DNA from: 2-01-FULL-50-23 sp964509695
GTDB lineage: Bacteria; Patescibacteriota; Microgenomatia; UBA1400; MFAQ01
DNA length: 32,167 nt
Direction of reading: 5' to 3'
NCBI GenBank assembly: GCA_964509695.1
Contig: CAZDXN010000009.1
Span: forward strand, 1-32,167
In this document: piece by piece, positions 19,566 through 27,909 of the stretch
Layout of the letters: every line of letters starts with the position of its first letter
Position numbering within the stretch: the first letter of the stretch is position 1
Program-made: the position numbers and the translations under genes
The notes under the pieces: generated by a model
What the model saw: only the letters and a program-made list of their open reading frames with translations
Databases searched by the model: none
Told to the model about the DNA's origin: nothing

Positions 19566-21062
19566 ATGAAGTTTTATATATTATATTGTCTATTTTTTGC
19601 TTTCTACTTTCTACTAGCTACTAACTACTCATTTGCCGTCTACGACCCCCTTTCCGTCCCCAACAACCGCATTGGCGTTCACATCCTCAGTCCAGACGAA
19701 TTATCTGACGCCGTCAAACTCGTAAATAACGACGGCCAGGGATCATGGGGCTACGTCACCATCCCCATTCAGGCGACTGATAGAAACCGTGAAAAATGGA
19801 CAGTTTTCATGGAAAAATGTCAGCAACTGAAAATAATCCCCATCATCCGCGTCGCCACTCTCGGCGATGGTCCTATCTGGTTAAAACCCCAAGACAGTGA
19901 CCTAATTGATTTCGCCAATTTTCTCAATGATCTTCCCTGGCCGACTCAAAACCGTTATGTCGTCATTTTCAACGAAGTCAACCGGGCTGACGAATACGGT
20001 GGCGCCGTCAGCCCCGAGAACTACGCCGAAATTCTCAACAACGCCATCGATATATTCAAACGACTTTCCGATAATTTTTTTATCCTTCCCTCGGCCATGG
20101 ACAACGCCGCCCCGAACGGAGGCAATTTTATGCGTTGGGACATCTACCTAAAACGGATGTACCTTCAACGCCCTGAACTTTTTGAAAAAATCGATGGTTG
20201 GAATTCTCATTCCTACGGCAACCCGGGTTTTTTCAGTAGTCCGGCTCTCTCCGGTTACAACAAATCCGACAGTTTTAAATATGATCTGGAACTTGTTAAT
20301 CGTTTCACCAAAAGGAAACTTCCCGTCTTTATCACCGAAGCCGGCTGGAGCAACGCCGGTCTCGACGATCGTACCATTGCCACCTTTTACAATCACGCCT
20401 TTTACAATCTTTGGAGCAATGACCAAGTCGTCGCCGTTACTCCATTCCTCTTGTTTGCCGGCACGCCTCCATTTAATAACTTCAGTCTGCTCACCAAAGA
20501 CCACCAACCCACTCTGGCCTACCAAACCATCCAAACTTACGCCACAACGGGAGAGCCGCTTTTAAAAGTTTACCCAACTCCGACTCCGGACACTCCAAGT
20601 CCAACTTCGATGGAAACAATCCCAAGCGAGGCACCACCACCGCCAGTCATGTCTCCTTCTACCCAAAATCTTTGGCAAAAAATAGTAAACTACATTACGA
20701 AAATTATTCATCTCAGTCGCTTTAGTAAAACCATTACCGTTGGCTCAAAGAAGTATCAGGCAGAAATCGTTAGCACCCAATCCGATCTTGAAGTTGGTTT
20801 GGCTAAATATAACAAACTTGAGGAAAACCAAGCCATGTACTTTGACTTGAAAGCAAAAACGATTCAAACATTTTGGATGAAAAACATGAAGTTTGACATT
20901 GATATTATCTGGATTAACGATGATATAGTTGTCGGTGTTAGTCGGGGTTATTTCAAAGATCCATACGCCCTAATTCAGTCGCCATCTCCCGCCAATTACG
21001 TCCTCGAAGTCAGCCCTAACTCCGGCATCAAACTCGGCGATCGTCTGGAAATTGTAAATTGA
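19566..21062 (+). CDS. Secreted glycosidase-like protein fused to DUF192
   Basis: A 498-aa protein. A signal peptide (residues 1-24, cleavage after SFA) leads into a TIM-barrel-like domain (30-335) with N136-E137 in VVIFNEVNRA and E258 in FITEAGWSN, the acid/base and nucleophile positions of clan GH-A glycoside hydrolases. A Pro/Thr/Ser-rich linker (337-366) and a short amphipathic segment follow, then a DUF192 domain (390-498) with AMYFDL, TFWMKNMKFDIDIIWI and ANYVLEV. It is presumably exported and acts on cell-surface or host polysaccharide (inference). I know of no fusion of these two domains. Exact GH family is not assignable by eye. Confidence 0.75.
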   Translation: MKFYILYCLFFAFYFLLATNYSFAVYDPLSVPNNRIGVHILSPDELSDAVKLVNNDGQGSWGYVTIPIQATDRNREKWTVFMEKCQQLKIIPIIRVATLGDGPIWLKPQDSDLIDFANFLNDLPWPTQNRYVVIFNEVNRADEYGGAVSPENYAEILNNAIDIFKRLSDNFFILPSAMDNAAPNGGNFMRWDIYLKRMYLQRPELFEKIDGWNSHSYGNPGFFSSPALSGYNKSDSFKYDLELVNRFTKRKLPVFITEAGWSNAGLDDRTIATFYNHAFYNLWSNDQVVAVTPFLLFAGTPPFNNFSLLTKDHQPTLAYQTIQTYATTGEPLLKVYPTPTPDTPSPTSMETIPSEAPPPPVMSPSTQNLWQKIVNYITKIIHLSRFSKTITVGSKKYQAEIVSTQSDLEVGLAKYNKLEENQAMYFDLKAKTIQTFWMKNMKFDIDIIWINDDIVVGVSRGYFKDPYALIQSPSPANYVLEVSPNSGIKLGDRLEIVN

Positions 21063-21086
21063 TAATTATTTGGAAATTGTAAATTG
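21046..21086 (+). repeat. Two direct copies of a 16-bp AT-rich word, period 25
   Basis: TGGAAATTGTAAATTG occurs at 21046-21061 (over the end of the preceding gene) and at 21071-21086. It looks like local slippage duplication. Confidence 0.7.
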
Positions 21087-21104
21087 GAATTTGAAAATTA
21101 AACA

Positions 21105-21785
21105 ATGTTAATTATTCATGGTGACGACACTGTCACCGCCAGAAACCACCTCAATGACGAACTCGAAAAAGCCAAGTCTTCCTCCGCCGGCGTCTCCCGG
21201 TTTGACGCTCGCGATCTGGATCTCACCAAACTTACCCAAGTCCTCGAGGGGATGACGCTCTTTGGCCTCCAGCCCATGATCGTCATCGAGGGTCTATTTT
21301 CGCTCCCAAAATCCAAAAACAAAGATCATCTGATCGAGTTTCTGACTAAGTATCAGGATCGTCAAATCATTCTCTTCGAAAACAAAGCTCTCACCGCCAC
21401 AACCCTCAAGCAATTTAAAAAGGCCACGGTCTCAGGTCACAAACCGGCAGCAATTATTTTTACTTTCTTAGATAGTATAAAACCGGGATCGGCATCAACC
21501 AGTCTAAAACTACTAGATCAGCTCGAAAATGCAAACCAACCCCCCGAGCTGGTTTTCGCCATGCTTGTCCGTCAAGTCCGCCTACTTATACAAGCTCTTG
21601 AACCGAACTCTCTCAAAGGCGCACCTTGGCAAAAATCAAGACTAATTTCGCAAGCCCGCGCCTTCGGCGAAAGGGGACTGCTGACGCTCCACCACAATCT
21701 CTATCATCTCGACAAACAGCTGAAAACAGGCGCCAGCACCCTGCCTCTTTCAACCCAACTCTTCAACCTCATCGCCAGCCTATAA
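21105..21785 (+). CDS. holA: DNA polymerase III delta subunit-like protein (HolA), short
   Basis: A 226-aa protein with the pattern of clamp-loader delta: LIIHGDDTVTARNHL at the start, a QVLEGMTLFGLQPMIVIEG segment that in HolA precedes the clamp-opening region, and a C-terminal all-helical collar part (LVFAMLVRQVRLLIQAL ... HHNLYHLDKQLKTG). Usual HolA has about 340 aa, so a central part (AAA+ lid) is missing or reduced, as in other Patescibacteria-like genomes. It loads the sliding clamp onto DNA. GAAAAT lies 6 nt before the ATG, a weak box. Confidence 0.75.
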   Translation: MLIIHGDDTVTARNHLNDELEKAKSSSAGVSRFDARDLDLTKLTQVLEGMTLFGLQPMIVIEGLFSLPKSKNKDHLIEFLTKYQDRQIILFENKALTATTLKQFKKATVSGHKPAAIIFTFLDSIKPGSASTSLKLLDQLENANQPPELVFAMLVRQVRLLIQALEPNSLKGAPWQKSRLISQARAFGERGLLTLHHNLYHLDKQLKTGASTLPLSTQLFNLIASL

Positions 21786-21789
21786 TTTC

Positions 21790-21842
21790 TTGGATAACCT
21801 CGGAGGTTGTCCAATAGATTGCCACGCGGTTACGCTCGCAAT
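21790..21842. repeat. Palindrome copy plus a second inverted element
   Basis: 21790-21814 is the second copy of the 25-bp palindrome seen at 16609 (one difference). It is followed by ATTGC (21818-21822)/GCAAT (21838-21842), another widespread short intergenic inverted-repeat type. It lies in the 85-bp gap before the phosphohexomutase gene. Confidence 0.8.
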
Positions 21843-21857
21843 GACGTTGTGATCGGC

Positions 21858-21863
21858 TATACT
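21858..21863 (+). promoter_or_regulatory. -10 box TATACT, leaderless geometry
   Basis: TATACT with a 7-nt gap to the ATG at 21871. It would drive the carbon-metabolism run. Confidence 0.6.
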
Positions 21864-21870
21864 GAATTTA

Positions 21871-23199
21871 ATGCCCTCTTTTTTTGGTACCTCGGGGATT
21901 CGGGGTCCCGCCACCAGCCTTTTTACACCTCAATTTTGTTTTGACCTCGGTCGAACTTTTTCCACATTTTTGGATCAAAACAAGCAGATCGGAGACGTCG
22001 CCGTCGGTATCGATACCCGAACCAGTTCCCCTCATATTGCCCAAAATCTTATCTACGGTCTCCGTTATGCAGGGAGAGACGTCATTCACCTCGGCGCCAT
22101 TCCCGTCCCAGCCGCCAACTATTCAATCCTTTCGATGGGAATTCCCGCCGCCATCATGGTCACCGGTAGTCACATCGACATCGAGAGTAACGGCGTCAAA
22201 TTCTTCTCCAACAAAGAAGAAATAAACAAGGATCAGGAACAGCAAATTAATGAGATCTATTCCACATTAAAAGAAAAAGTTTCACCTGTCGCCATAATGG
22301 GAACCATTCCCCAATCAAATCAGGGAATCAACAACTATATCGAGATGCTTCTTTCCTTAGTTGACCATCCTCTGCCAAAACTAAAGCTCGTCATTGACCC
22401 GGGGAATGGGGGACAAACCGAGGTAATCAAGACCGTCCTCCGAGAGCTTGGAGCCGACTTTATAGTCATTAACGGTCATACTCAGGACCAGCTCATCAGT
22501 CGGGACACCGAAACTGATGGAGTCTTTAGAGCCCTTCAGGAAAAAGTCGTCGAAGAACAGGCCGACCTTGGTGTTGGTTTTGACTCCGACGGTGACCGTT
22601 GTATTTTCGTTGATAGAAAGGGCAATTTTATTCCGGGTGATTATTCCGGAACTTTGATCGCCAAGTGGCACGCCGCCGATTCTGTCGTTTGTCCTGTGAA
22701 TGTCAGTAATGTAATCAATTATATTGGCAAGGAAGTGATCAGAACCCGTGTCGGGTCGCCCTACGTTATTGCCGGCATGAAAAAATACGGTAGCAACTTC
22801 GGCTTCGAGAGTAACGGCGGCTGTATCCATGAAGACGTCATGCTTTCCCGTGACGGCGGAGCTACTTTCATCAAAATGTTAAATATTCTCAAGTGGTCGA
22901 AACTTCCCCTACATGAACTGGTTGGGGAGCTACCAAAGTTTTATATCCGTCGTTCAAAATTCGACTGCCCGACTGAGAAATTTGGTCTGATTCTCGAAAA
23001 AGCCAAAGGTTTTCTCACTAGCCAGAGTATCGATACCACCGATGGCGTGAAACTTATTTTGGATGAAAATACCTGGATTTTATTCAGGCCTTCCGGAAAT
23101 GCCCCGGAATTCCGCGTCTTCGTCGAGAGCAATCAGGAAACCAAAGCCAATCAGTATCTCGACCACGCCCTCTCCTTCGCCAAACAAATCGCCGCCTAA
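21871..23199 (+). CDS. Phosphomannomutase/phosphoglucomutase family phosphohexomutase
   Basis: A 442-aa alpha-D-phosphohexomutase that interconverts hexose-1- and hexose-6-phosphates. The start is FGTSGIRG; the phosphoserine loop is T-G-S100-H101, without the usual NP that follows in TASHNP; the metal loop is D238-S-D240-G-D242-R243; the sugar-binding loop is ESNGG; and the phosphate-binding loop is FRPSGNAPEFRV. Phosphomannomutase, phosphoglucomutase and phosphoglucosamine mutase (GlmM) cannot be separated by eye. The next gene, a phosphoglucose/phosphomannose isomerase, suggests glucose or mannose phosphates. Confidence 0.9.
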   Translation: MPSFFGTSGIRGPATSLFTPQFCFDLGRTFSTFLDQNKQIGDVAVGIDTRTSSPHIAQNLIYGLRYAGRDVIHLGAIPVPAANYSILSMGIPAAIMVTGSHIDIESNGVKFFSNKEEINKDQEQQINEIYSTLKEKVSPVAIMGTIPQSNQGINNYIEMLLSLVDHPLPKLKLVIDPGNGGQTEVIKTVLRELGADFIVINGHTQDQLISRDTETDGVFRALQEKVVEEQADLGVGFDSDGDRCIFVDRKGNFIPGDYSGTLIAKWHAADSVVCPVNVSNVINYIGKEVIRTRVGSPYVIAGMKKYGSNFGFESNGGCIHEDVMLSRDGGATFIKMLNILKWSKLPLHELVGELPKFYIRRSKFDCPTEKFGLILEKAKGFLTSQSIDTTDGVKLILDENTWILFRPSGNAPEFRVFVESNQETKANQYLDHALSFAKQIAA

Positions 23200-23214
23200 G
23201 TTTGCTAAACTGAA

Positions 23215-24309
23215 GTGAATACTGCCCTTATGTTCAAATCTATTCTTGACCAACCAGATACTTACAAGCTCGACAAATCAAAAATCTACGAGTCCATTCT
23301 CGGGTTACCCGTCCAAATCGAAAATGCCTGGATTCAAACCAGCAACCAAACTCTCAACACAAATTGCAGTCTGGCGAAAAACATCGTTATCGCCGGCATG
23401 GGTGGCAGCGCCCTATCAGGTCGAATCATCCGCTCTCTTGATCAATATATTCTCAATGTCCCCCTCGAGGTCGTGACCAATTACCGTCTGCCAAATTACG
23501 TCGACAAGAATACCCTTGTCATTCTCAGCAGCTACTCGGGTGACACCGAAGAGACTCTTTCGGCCGGTCAGGATGCCCTTCATCGTGGGGCCAAAATCTT
23601 CTGCATCACCACTGGTGGCAAACTTCTGACTTTTGCCAAGAAAAACAAGCTCGACCATTACCAGATCGACCCCACCGCCAATCCCTCAAACCAACCCCGT
23701 ATGGGCCTTGGCTATTCCATCATCGCCGTGTTTGCCGTCTTGACCCGCTGTGGCTTCATTAATTTTACCGACCACGATGTCAAAGACATCAATAGTTTTC
23801 TGGCAGGAATGACCAATCAATTCCTCAAGGAAACACCACTTGAGAAAAATCCCGCCAAAATCTTGGCCGATAAGCTCCGTGACCGAGCAGCAATATTCGT
23901 CTCCGCCAACCACCTCAACGGCACCGTCCACGCCGTCAAAAACATGATCAACGAAAACGGCAAAACCTTTGCCTCCGCCTTCGACCTACCGGAGCTCAAC
24001 CACCATTTTCTGGAGGGTCTTTCCTTTCCAAAAAGTCTGAAGGAAGGTCTCCATTTTATTTTGATAAATTCTGATCACTACCCAAAAGTGATCCAGAGCC
24101 GTCTCGCCATCACCCGCCAAATATTGACCAAGCACGGCTTCGTTTCTACCGTCATCAAGCCCGAATCGACTCACCCCACCCTCCAAGCCTTTGAGACCCT
24201 CTACTTCGGTTCGTTCCTCTCTTTTTATCTAGCTATGCTTTATCGGATTGACCCGGGACCCATCCCTTCCGTAGACTATCTAAAGAGCCAATTATCAAAA
24301 CCGGAATGA
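23215..24309 (+). CDS. Bifunctional phosphoglucose/phosphomannose isomerase
   Basis: A 364-aa SIS-domain isomerase that converts glucose-6-P and mannose-6-P to fructose-6-P. Features are VIAGMGGSALSG (58-69), SSYSGDTEE (105-113), and the C-terminal PGI/PMI block E260-LNHHFLEGL with the catalytic histidine. Start choice is uncertain: GTG at 23215 or ATG at 23230. An extended -10 (TGC-TAAACT, 23206-23211) lies only 3 nt before the GTG, which would favour the ATG with a very short leader. The stop overlaps the PEP synthase ATG (ATGA). Confidence 0.9.
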   Translation: MNTALMFKSILDQPDTYKLDKSKIYESILGLPVQIENAWIQTSNQTLNTNCSLAKNIVIAGMGGSALSGRIIRSLDQYILNVPLEVVTNYRLPNYVDKNTLVILSSYSGDTEETLSAGQDALHRGAKIFCITTGGKLLTFAKKNKLDHYQIDPTANPSNQPRMGLGYSIIAVFAVLTRCGFINFTDHDVKDINSFLAGMTNQFLKETPLEKNPAKILADKLRDRAAIFVSANHLNGTVHAVKNMINENGKTFASAFDLPELNHHFLEGLSFPKSLKEGLHFILINSDHYPKVIQSRLAITRQILTKHGFVSTVIKPESTHPTLQAFETLYFGSFLSFYLAMLYRIDPGPIPSVDYLKSQLSKPE

Positions 24310-26579
24310 ACAAACTAACCGCCTTGATCTTACCGTTCAGTCAGATTGAAAAAGAAGACATTCCTCTTGTTGGTGGCAAAGGAGCCAACTTGGGAGAGAT
24401 GGCTGGAGCCGGCTTTCCCATTCCTCCCGGTTTCTGTCTTACCGCCAACGCCTATCGAGAAATGATCGCCTTCAACCTACTTGCACCAAAGATCCGGGTT
24501 CTTCTCAATGACCTCGATATCGAAAACACCAAAAAGCTCGCTGTAGCCGCCAAAAAAATTCAAAGTCTTATTCTACATGCCGATATTCCCGAGGACTTCA
24601 CCAAGCAGATTTTTAATCTTTACCAACATTTAAAGCCGGGTATCAAAACTCCTCTTGTTGCCGTTCGTTCATCCGCCACCGCTGAAGATCTCCCTGACGC
24701 ATCCTTCGCCGGTCAGCAAGAAAGTTATCTCAATATCAAAGGCGAGGCCAATTTGATTCAGGCAATTCGGAGGGCTTGGGCCTCGCTCTTCGGTGCCCGT
24801 GCCATATATTATCGGGCCACCAAGGGTTTTGATCACTTCCAGGTCGCTCTAGCTATTCCGGTTCAGCTTATGATCCAATCCGAAGTTAGTGGTGTCATGT
24901 TCTCGGTCAATCCGGTAACCAACGACAAGAATCAGCTCATCATCGAAGCCGTCTGGGGACTAGGTGATTATATGGTTCAGGGAGTCGTCACCCCGGATCA
25001 CTACGTCATAAACAAGTCGGATTTTACCATTCACTCGAGGCTTATCTGCCAACAGGAAATTATGGAGGTCTACCGTTATCCCAGCGGTGTCAAAAAAGAA
25101 AAGGTGTCGAATAAACAAGTCAAACTTCCCAAACTCACCGACGACCAAATTCTCAAACTAGCTCGAATCGGGGTTGATATTCAAAAACACTATTACTTCC
25201 CTCAAGATATGGAGTGGGCCCTTGAGAAAGGGGCCTTATACATTGTCCAAAGCCGACCCATTACCACGATGAACCTCCACCCCGAGAAAATAAAATCCGT
25301 TGACTCAAAATCTCTGGATGAAATGAAGCTGATTCTTACCGGTGCCTCCGCCTCTCCGGGAATCGCCTTTGGTCCGGTTTCTCGAATAATGTCCCTCAAA
25401 AACCTCGAAGACGTCAAAACCGGAGATGTCTTGGTCACCACCATGACTTCTCCCGATTTCGTCCCAGCCATGAAACGGGCCGCCGGCATAATTACCGATA
25501 AAGGCGGTCAGACCAGTCACGCCGCTATAGTCAGTCGCGAGCTTGGTGTACCCGCCGTAGTTGGCACCAAAAATGCCACCAAGAATCTCAAAGACGGTGA
25601 CCGAGTTACCCTTGACGGATCCACCGGAAATATTTATGCTGGCACACCAAAACTAACCCTAGCTCTCCACAAAAAGGAGTCCGATCTTCCCACCACCGCC
25701 ACCAAGGTCTACGTCAATCTGGGTGAGCCCGAGTTGGCCCCAACCATTGCCCAAGGGAATGCTGACGGCGTCGGCTTGCTTCGGGCCGAGTTTATGATCG
25801 CCGAAATTGGCATTCACCCCAAAAAATTAATTCACGATGGCCGTTCCCAAGTTTTCGTCGACAAGCTGACTGCCGGTCTAGCCAAATTTACCCAAAGCTT
25901 TGGGACCAGACCGGTCATCTACCGGGCCACCGATTTCAAAACCAACGAGTACCGAAACCTCGTCGGAGGAGAGGTATATGAGCCGAACGAACCCAACCCC
26001 ATGCTTGGTTACCGCGGCGCCTATCGTTACATCATCGACGAATCAGTTTTCGGTCTGGAGCTAGAAGCGATCAAAAATGTCAGAAACAAACTTGGCTACA
26101 AAAATCTCTGGCTTATGATACCCTTCGTCAGAACAGTTGAGCAAATGAGAAAAGTAAAGCAAATCGTCGCTTCCCATGGCTTGGCTCGAAGTAATAGTTT
26201 CAAACTGTTAATGATGGTTGAAATTCCCAGCAACGTAATTTTACTGGAAGATTTTATAAACTGTGGTATCGATGGCGTCTCCATCGGCAGCAACGATTTG
26301 ACAATGCTTATTCTTGGTACCGATCGAGACAACGAAACCGTCGCTCCGGTTTATGATGAGAGAGATCCGGCCGTGATGTGGGCCTTGGAACGAACCGTCA
26401 AAACCTGTCTCAAACACAATATTATGTGCGGCATTTGTGGTCAGGCTCCCAGCGTCTACTCAGATCTAACTGAAAAATTAGTCGAGTGGGGGATTACTAG
26501 CGTCAGCGTCTCTCCCGACGCCGTCGACCGCACCCGTCGCCTCGTCGCCGAATGCGAAAAGCGCCTATTAAAGAGTTAA
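24306..26579 (+). CDS. ppsA: Phosphoenolpyruvate synthase
   Basis: A 757-aa enzyme that turns pyruvate, ATP and water into PEP, AMP and phosphate; the reverse may be used for ATP formation. The N-terminal ATP-grasp domain starts VGGKGANLGEM, with VRSSATAEDLPDASFAGQQ. The swivelling phosphohistidine domain has GGQTSH405AAIVSRELG. The C-terminal TIM barrel ends with the catalytic C711 in MCGICGQAPS. All key residues are present. It is coupled to the isomerase gene by a 4-nt overlap and followed by a palindromic repeat before enolase. Confidence 0.96.
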   Translation: MNKLTALILPFSQIEKEDIPLVGGKGANLGEMAGAGFPIPPGFCLTANAYREMIAFNLLAPKIRVLLNDLDIENTKKLAVAAKKIQSLILHADIPEDFTKQIFNLYQHLKPGIKTPLVAVRSSATAEDLPDASFAGQQESYLNIKGEANLIQAIRRAWASLFGARAIYYRATKGFDHFQVALAIPVQLMIQSEVSGVMFSVNPVTNDKNQLIIEAVWGLGDYMVQGVVTPDHYVINKSDFTIHSRLICQQEIMEVYRYPSGVKKEKVSNKQVKLPKLTDDQILKLARIGVDIQKHYYFPQDMEWALEKGALYIVQSRPITTMNLHPEKIKSVDSKSLDEMKLILTGASASPGIAFGPVSRIMSLKNLEDVKTGDVLVTTMTSPDFVPAMKRAAGIITDKGGQTSHAAIVSRELGVPAVVGTKNATKNLKDGDRVTLDGSTGNIYAGTPKLTLALHKKESDLPTTATKVYVNLGEPELAPTIAQGNADGVGLLRAEFMIAEIGIHPKKLIHDGRSQVFVDKLTAGLAKFTQSFGTRPVIYRATDFKTNEYRNLVGGEVYEPNEPNPMLGYRGAYRYIIDESVFGLELEAIKNVRNKLGYKNLWLMIPFVRTVEQMRKVKQIVASHGLARSNSFKLLMMVEIPSNVILLEDFINCGIDGVSIGSNDLTMLILGTDRDNETVAPVYDERDPAVMWALERTVKTCLKHNIMCGICGQAPSVYSDLTEKLVEWGITSVSVSPDAVDRTRRLVAECEKRLLKS

Positions 26580-26582
26580 TAA

Positions 26583-26634
26583 TGTCATCCTGAACTCGTT
26601 TCAGGATCGATGCTGAAATGAATTCAGCATGACA
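26583..26634. repeat. 52-bp double-hairpin palindromic element
   Basis: Outer ends TGTCAT/ATGACA enclose two hairpins, TCCTGAA-ctcgt-TTCAGGA (26588-26606) and ATGCTGAA-atgaa-TTCAGCAT (26610-26630). It fills the ppsA-eno gap and abuts the enolase start, where the usual -10 box is missing. Confidence 0.8.
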
Positions 26635-26640
26635 AAATAT

Positions 26641-27909
26641 ATGTCAAAAATTAAAGCAATCCACGCTCGCGAGATTCTAGACTCCCGGGGCACTCCCACT
26701 ATCGAGACCACCATCTGGTCAGATGACGATCACGGCGCGGTTTCCTCAGTTCCCTCCGGAGCTTCGACCGGTCGCCTCGAGGCTCTCGAACTTCGTGATG
26801 GCGATCAAGCCCGCTTTGGAGGACTGGGGGTCCTCAAAGCAGTCGACGTTGTTAATCACGTCATCTCCCCTTTTATCATCGGCCAAGATCCAACCAAACA
26901 AAACATCATCGACCAAATTCTTCTCAATCTGGACGGCACTGAAAACAAAAGCAAACTCGGTGGCAACGCCATCCTTTCCGTCTCACAAGCCGCCTGTGAG
27001 CTAGGCGCTCTAGTCAGTAACCTTCAAACTTATGAATATCTGGCCGAAAAATACGCCCTGGTAAAGCTTTCCAGCAAGCATCTGCCAACTCCCATTTTTA
27101 ATCTAATCAACGGGGGAAAGCACGGCGCCGGCAATCTGGATTTTCAGGAATTTCACCTTATCCCCAGCAGTCAACTTCCCTATAAAAAAGCCCTGGAAAT
27201 AGGCGACGAAATTTACCAAAGTCTTAGGAAAGTTTTAACAAATAAAAAAGCCATTCATTCAGTCGGAGACGAGGGTGGTTTTGCCCCCAATCTCTACGCC
27301 AACGTTGACGCTCTAGAGCTAATGGTCGAGGCCGTAAATGCGACACATTACAAATTAAACACCGATTGCTTCCTTGGTCTGGATGTCGCCGCCAGCACCT
27401 TCTACAGCAATTGGAAATACACCATCAAGGACCGTCCGGAACCTTACACTCCCGACGAATTTATGAAATTTTTGGTAGATCTAAAGAAACAATACAATCT
27501 TCTCTCCATCGAAGATCCGTTCGATCAAGACGCTTGGGATCATTGGGTTCACCTCTATTTGGAAATGGGGAGAGAAACCATGATTGTAGGCGATGACCTT
27601 TTGGTGACCAACAAGGCTAGACTTCAAAAAGCAATTGAGCTGCATGCTTGTAACGCCGTCCTCGTCAAACCAAACCAGATCGGCACCATCAGTGAAACGG
27701 TTCAGGTGGTCAAGCTAGCCAAAAAAAATAATTTTTCGGTCATCGCCTCCCACCGTTCCGGAGATACTGACGAGGACTTCATTGCTGACTTTGCCGTCGG
27801 CATCGGCGCCGACTACGCCAAGTTTGGCGCTCCCAACCGCATGGAACGCGTCACCAAATACAACCGACTCGCCTTTATCGAAGACTATCTAGCCGCTTCC
27901 GGAAAATGA
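26641..27909 (+). CDS. eno: Enolase
   Basis: A 422-aa enzyme that interconverts 2-phosphoglycerate and PEP. The start MSKIKAIHAREILDSRG is the family N-terminus, so I prefer 26641 to the in-frame ATG at 26629, which comes from the repeat. SGASTG is the loop that closes on substrate, catalytic E211 sits in VGDEGGFAP, metal ligands are in SIEDPF and GDDLLVTN, catalytic K343 is in VKPNQIGT, and SHRSGDT closes the site. The stop overlaps the gpmI ATG by 4 nt, so the two sequential glycolytic enzymes are co-translated. Confidence 0.97.
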   Translation: MSKIKAIHAREILDSRGTPTIETTIWSDDDHGAVSSVPSGASTGRLEALELRDGDQARFGGLGVLKAVDVVNHVISPFIIGQDPTKQNIIDQILLNLDGTENKSKLGGNAILSVSQAACELGALVSNLQTYEYLAEKYALVKLSSKHLPTPIFNLINGGKHGAGNLDFQEFHLIPSSQLPYKKALEIGDEIYQSLRKVLTNKKAIHSVGDEGGFAPNLYANVDALELMVEAVNATHYKLNTDCFLGLDVAASTFYSNWKYTIKDRPEPYTPDEFMKFLVDLKKQYNLLSIEDPFDQDAWDHWVHLYLEMGRETMIVGDDLLVTNKARLQKAIELHACNAVLVKPNQIGTISETVQVVKLAKKNNFSVIASHRSGDTDEDFIADFAVGIGADYAKFGAPNRMERVTKYNRLAFIEDYLAASGK

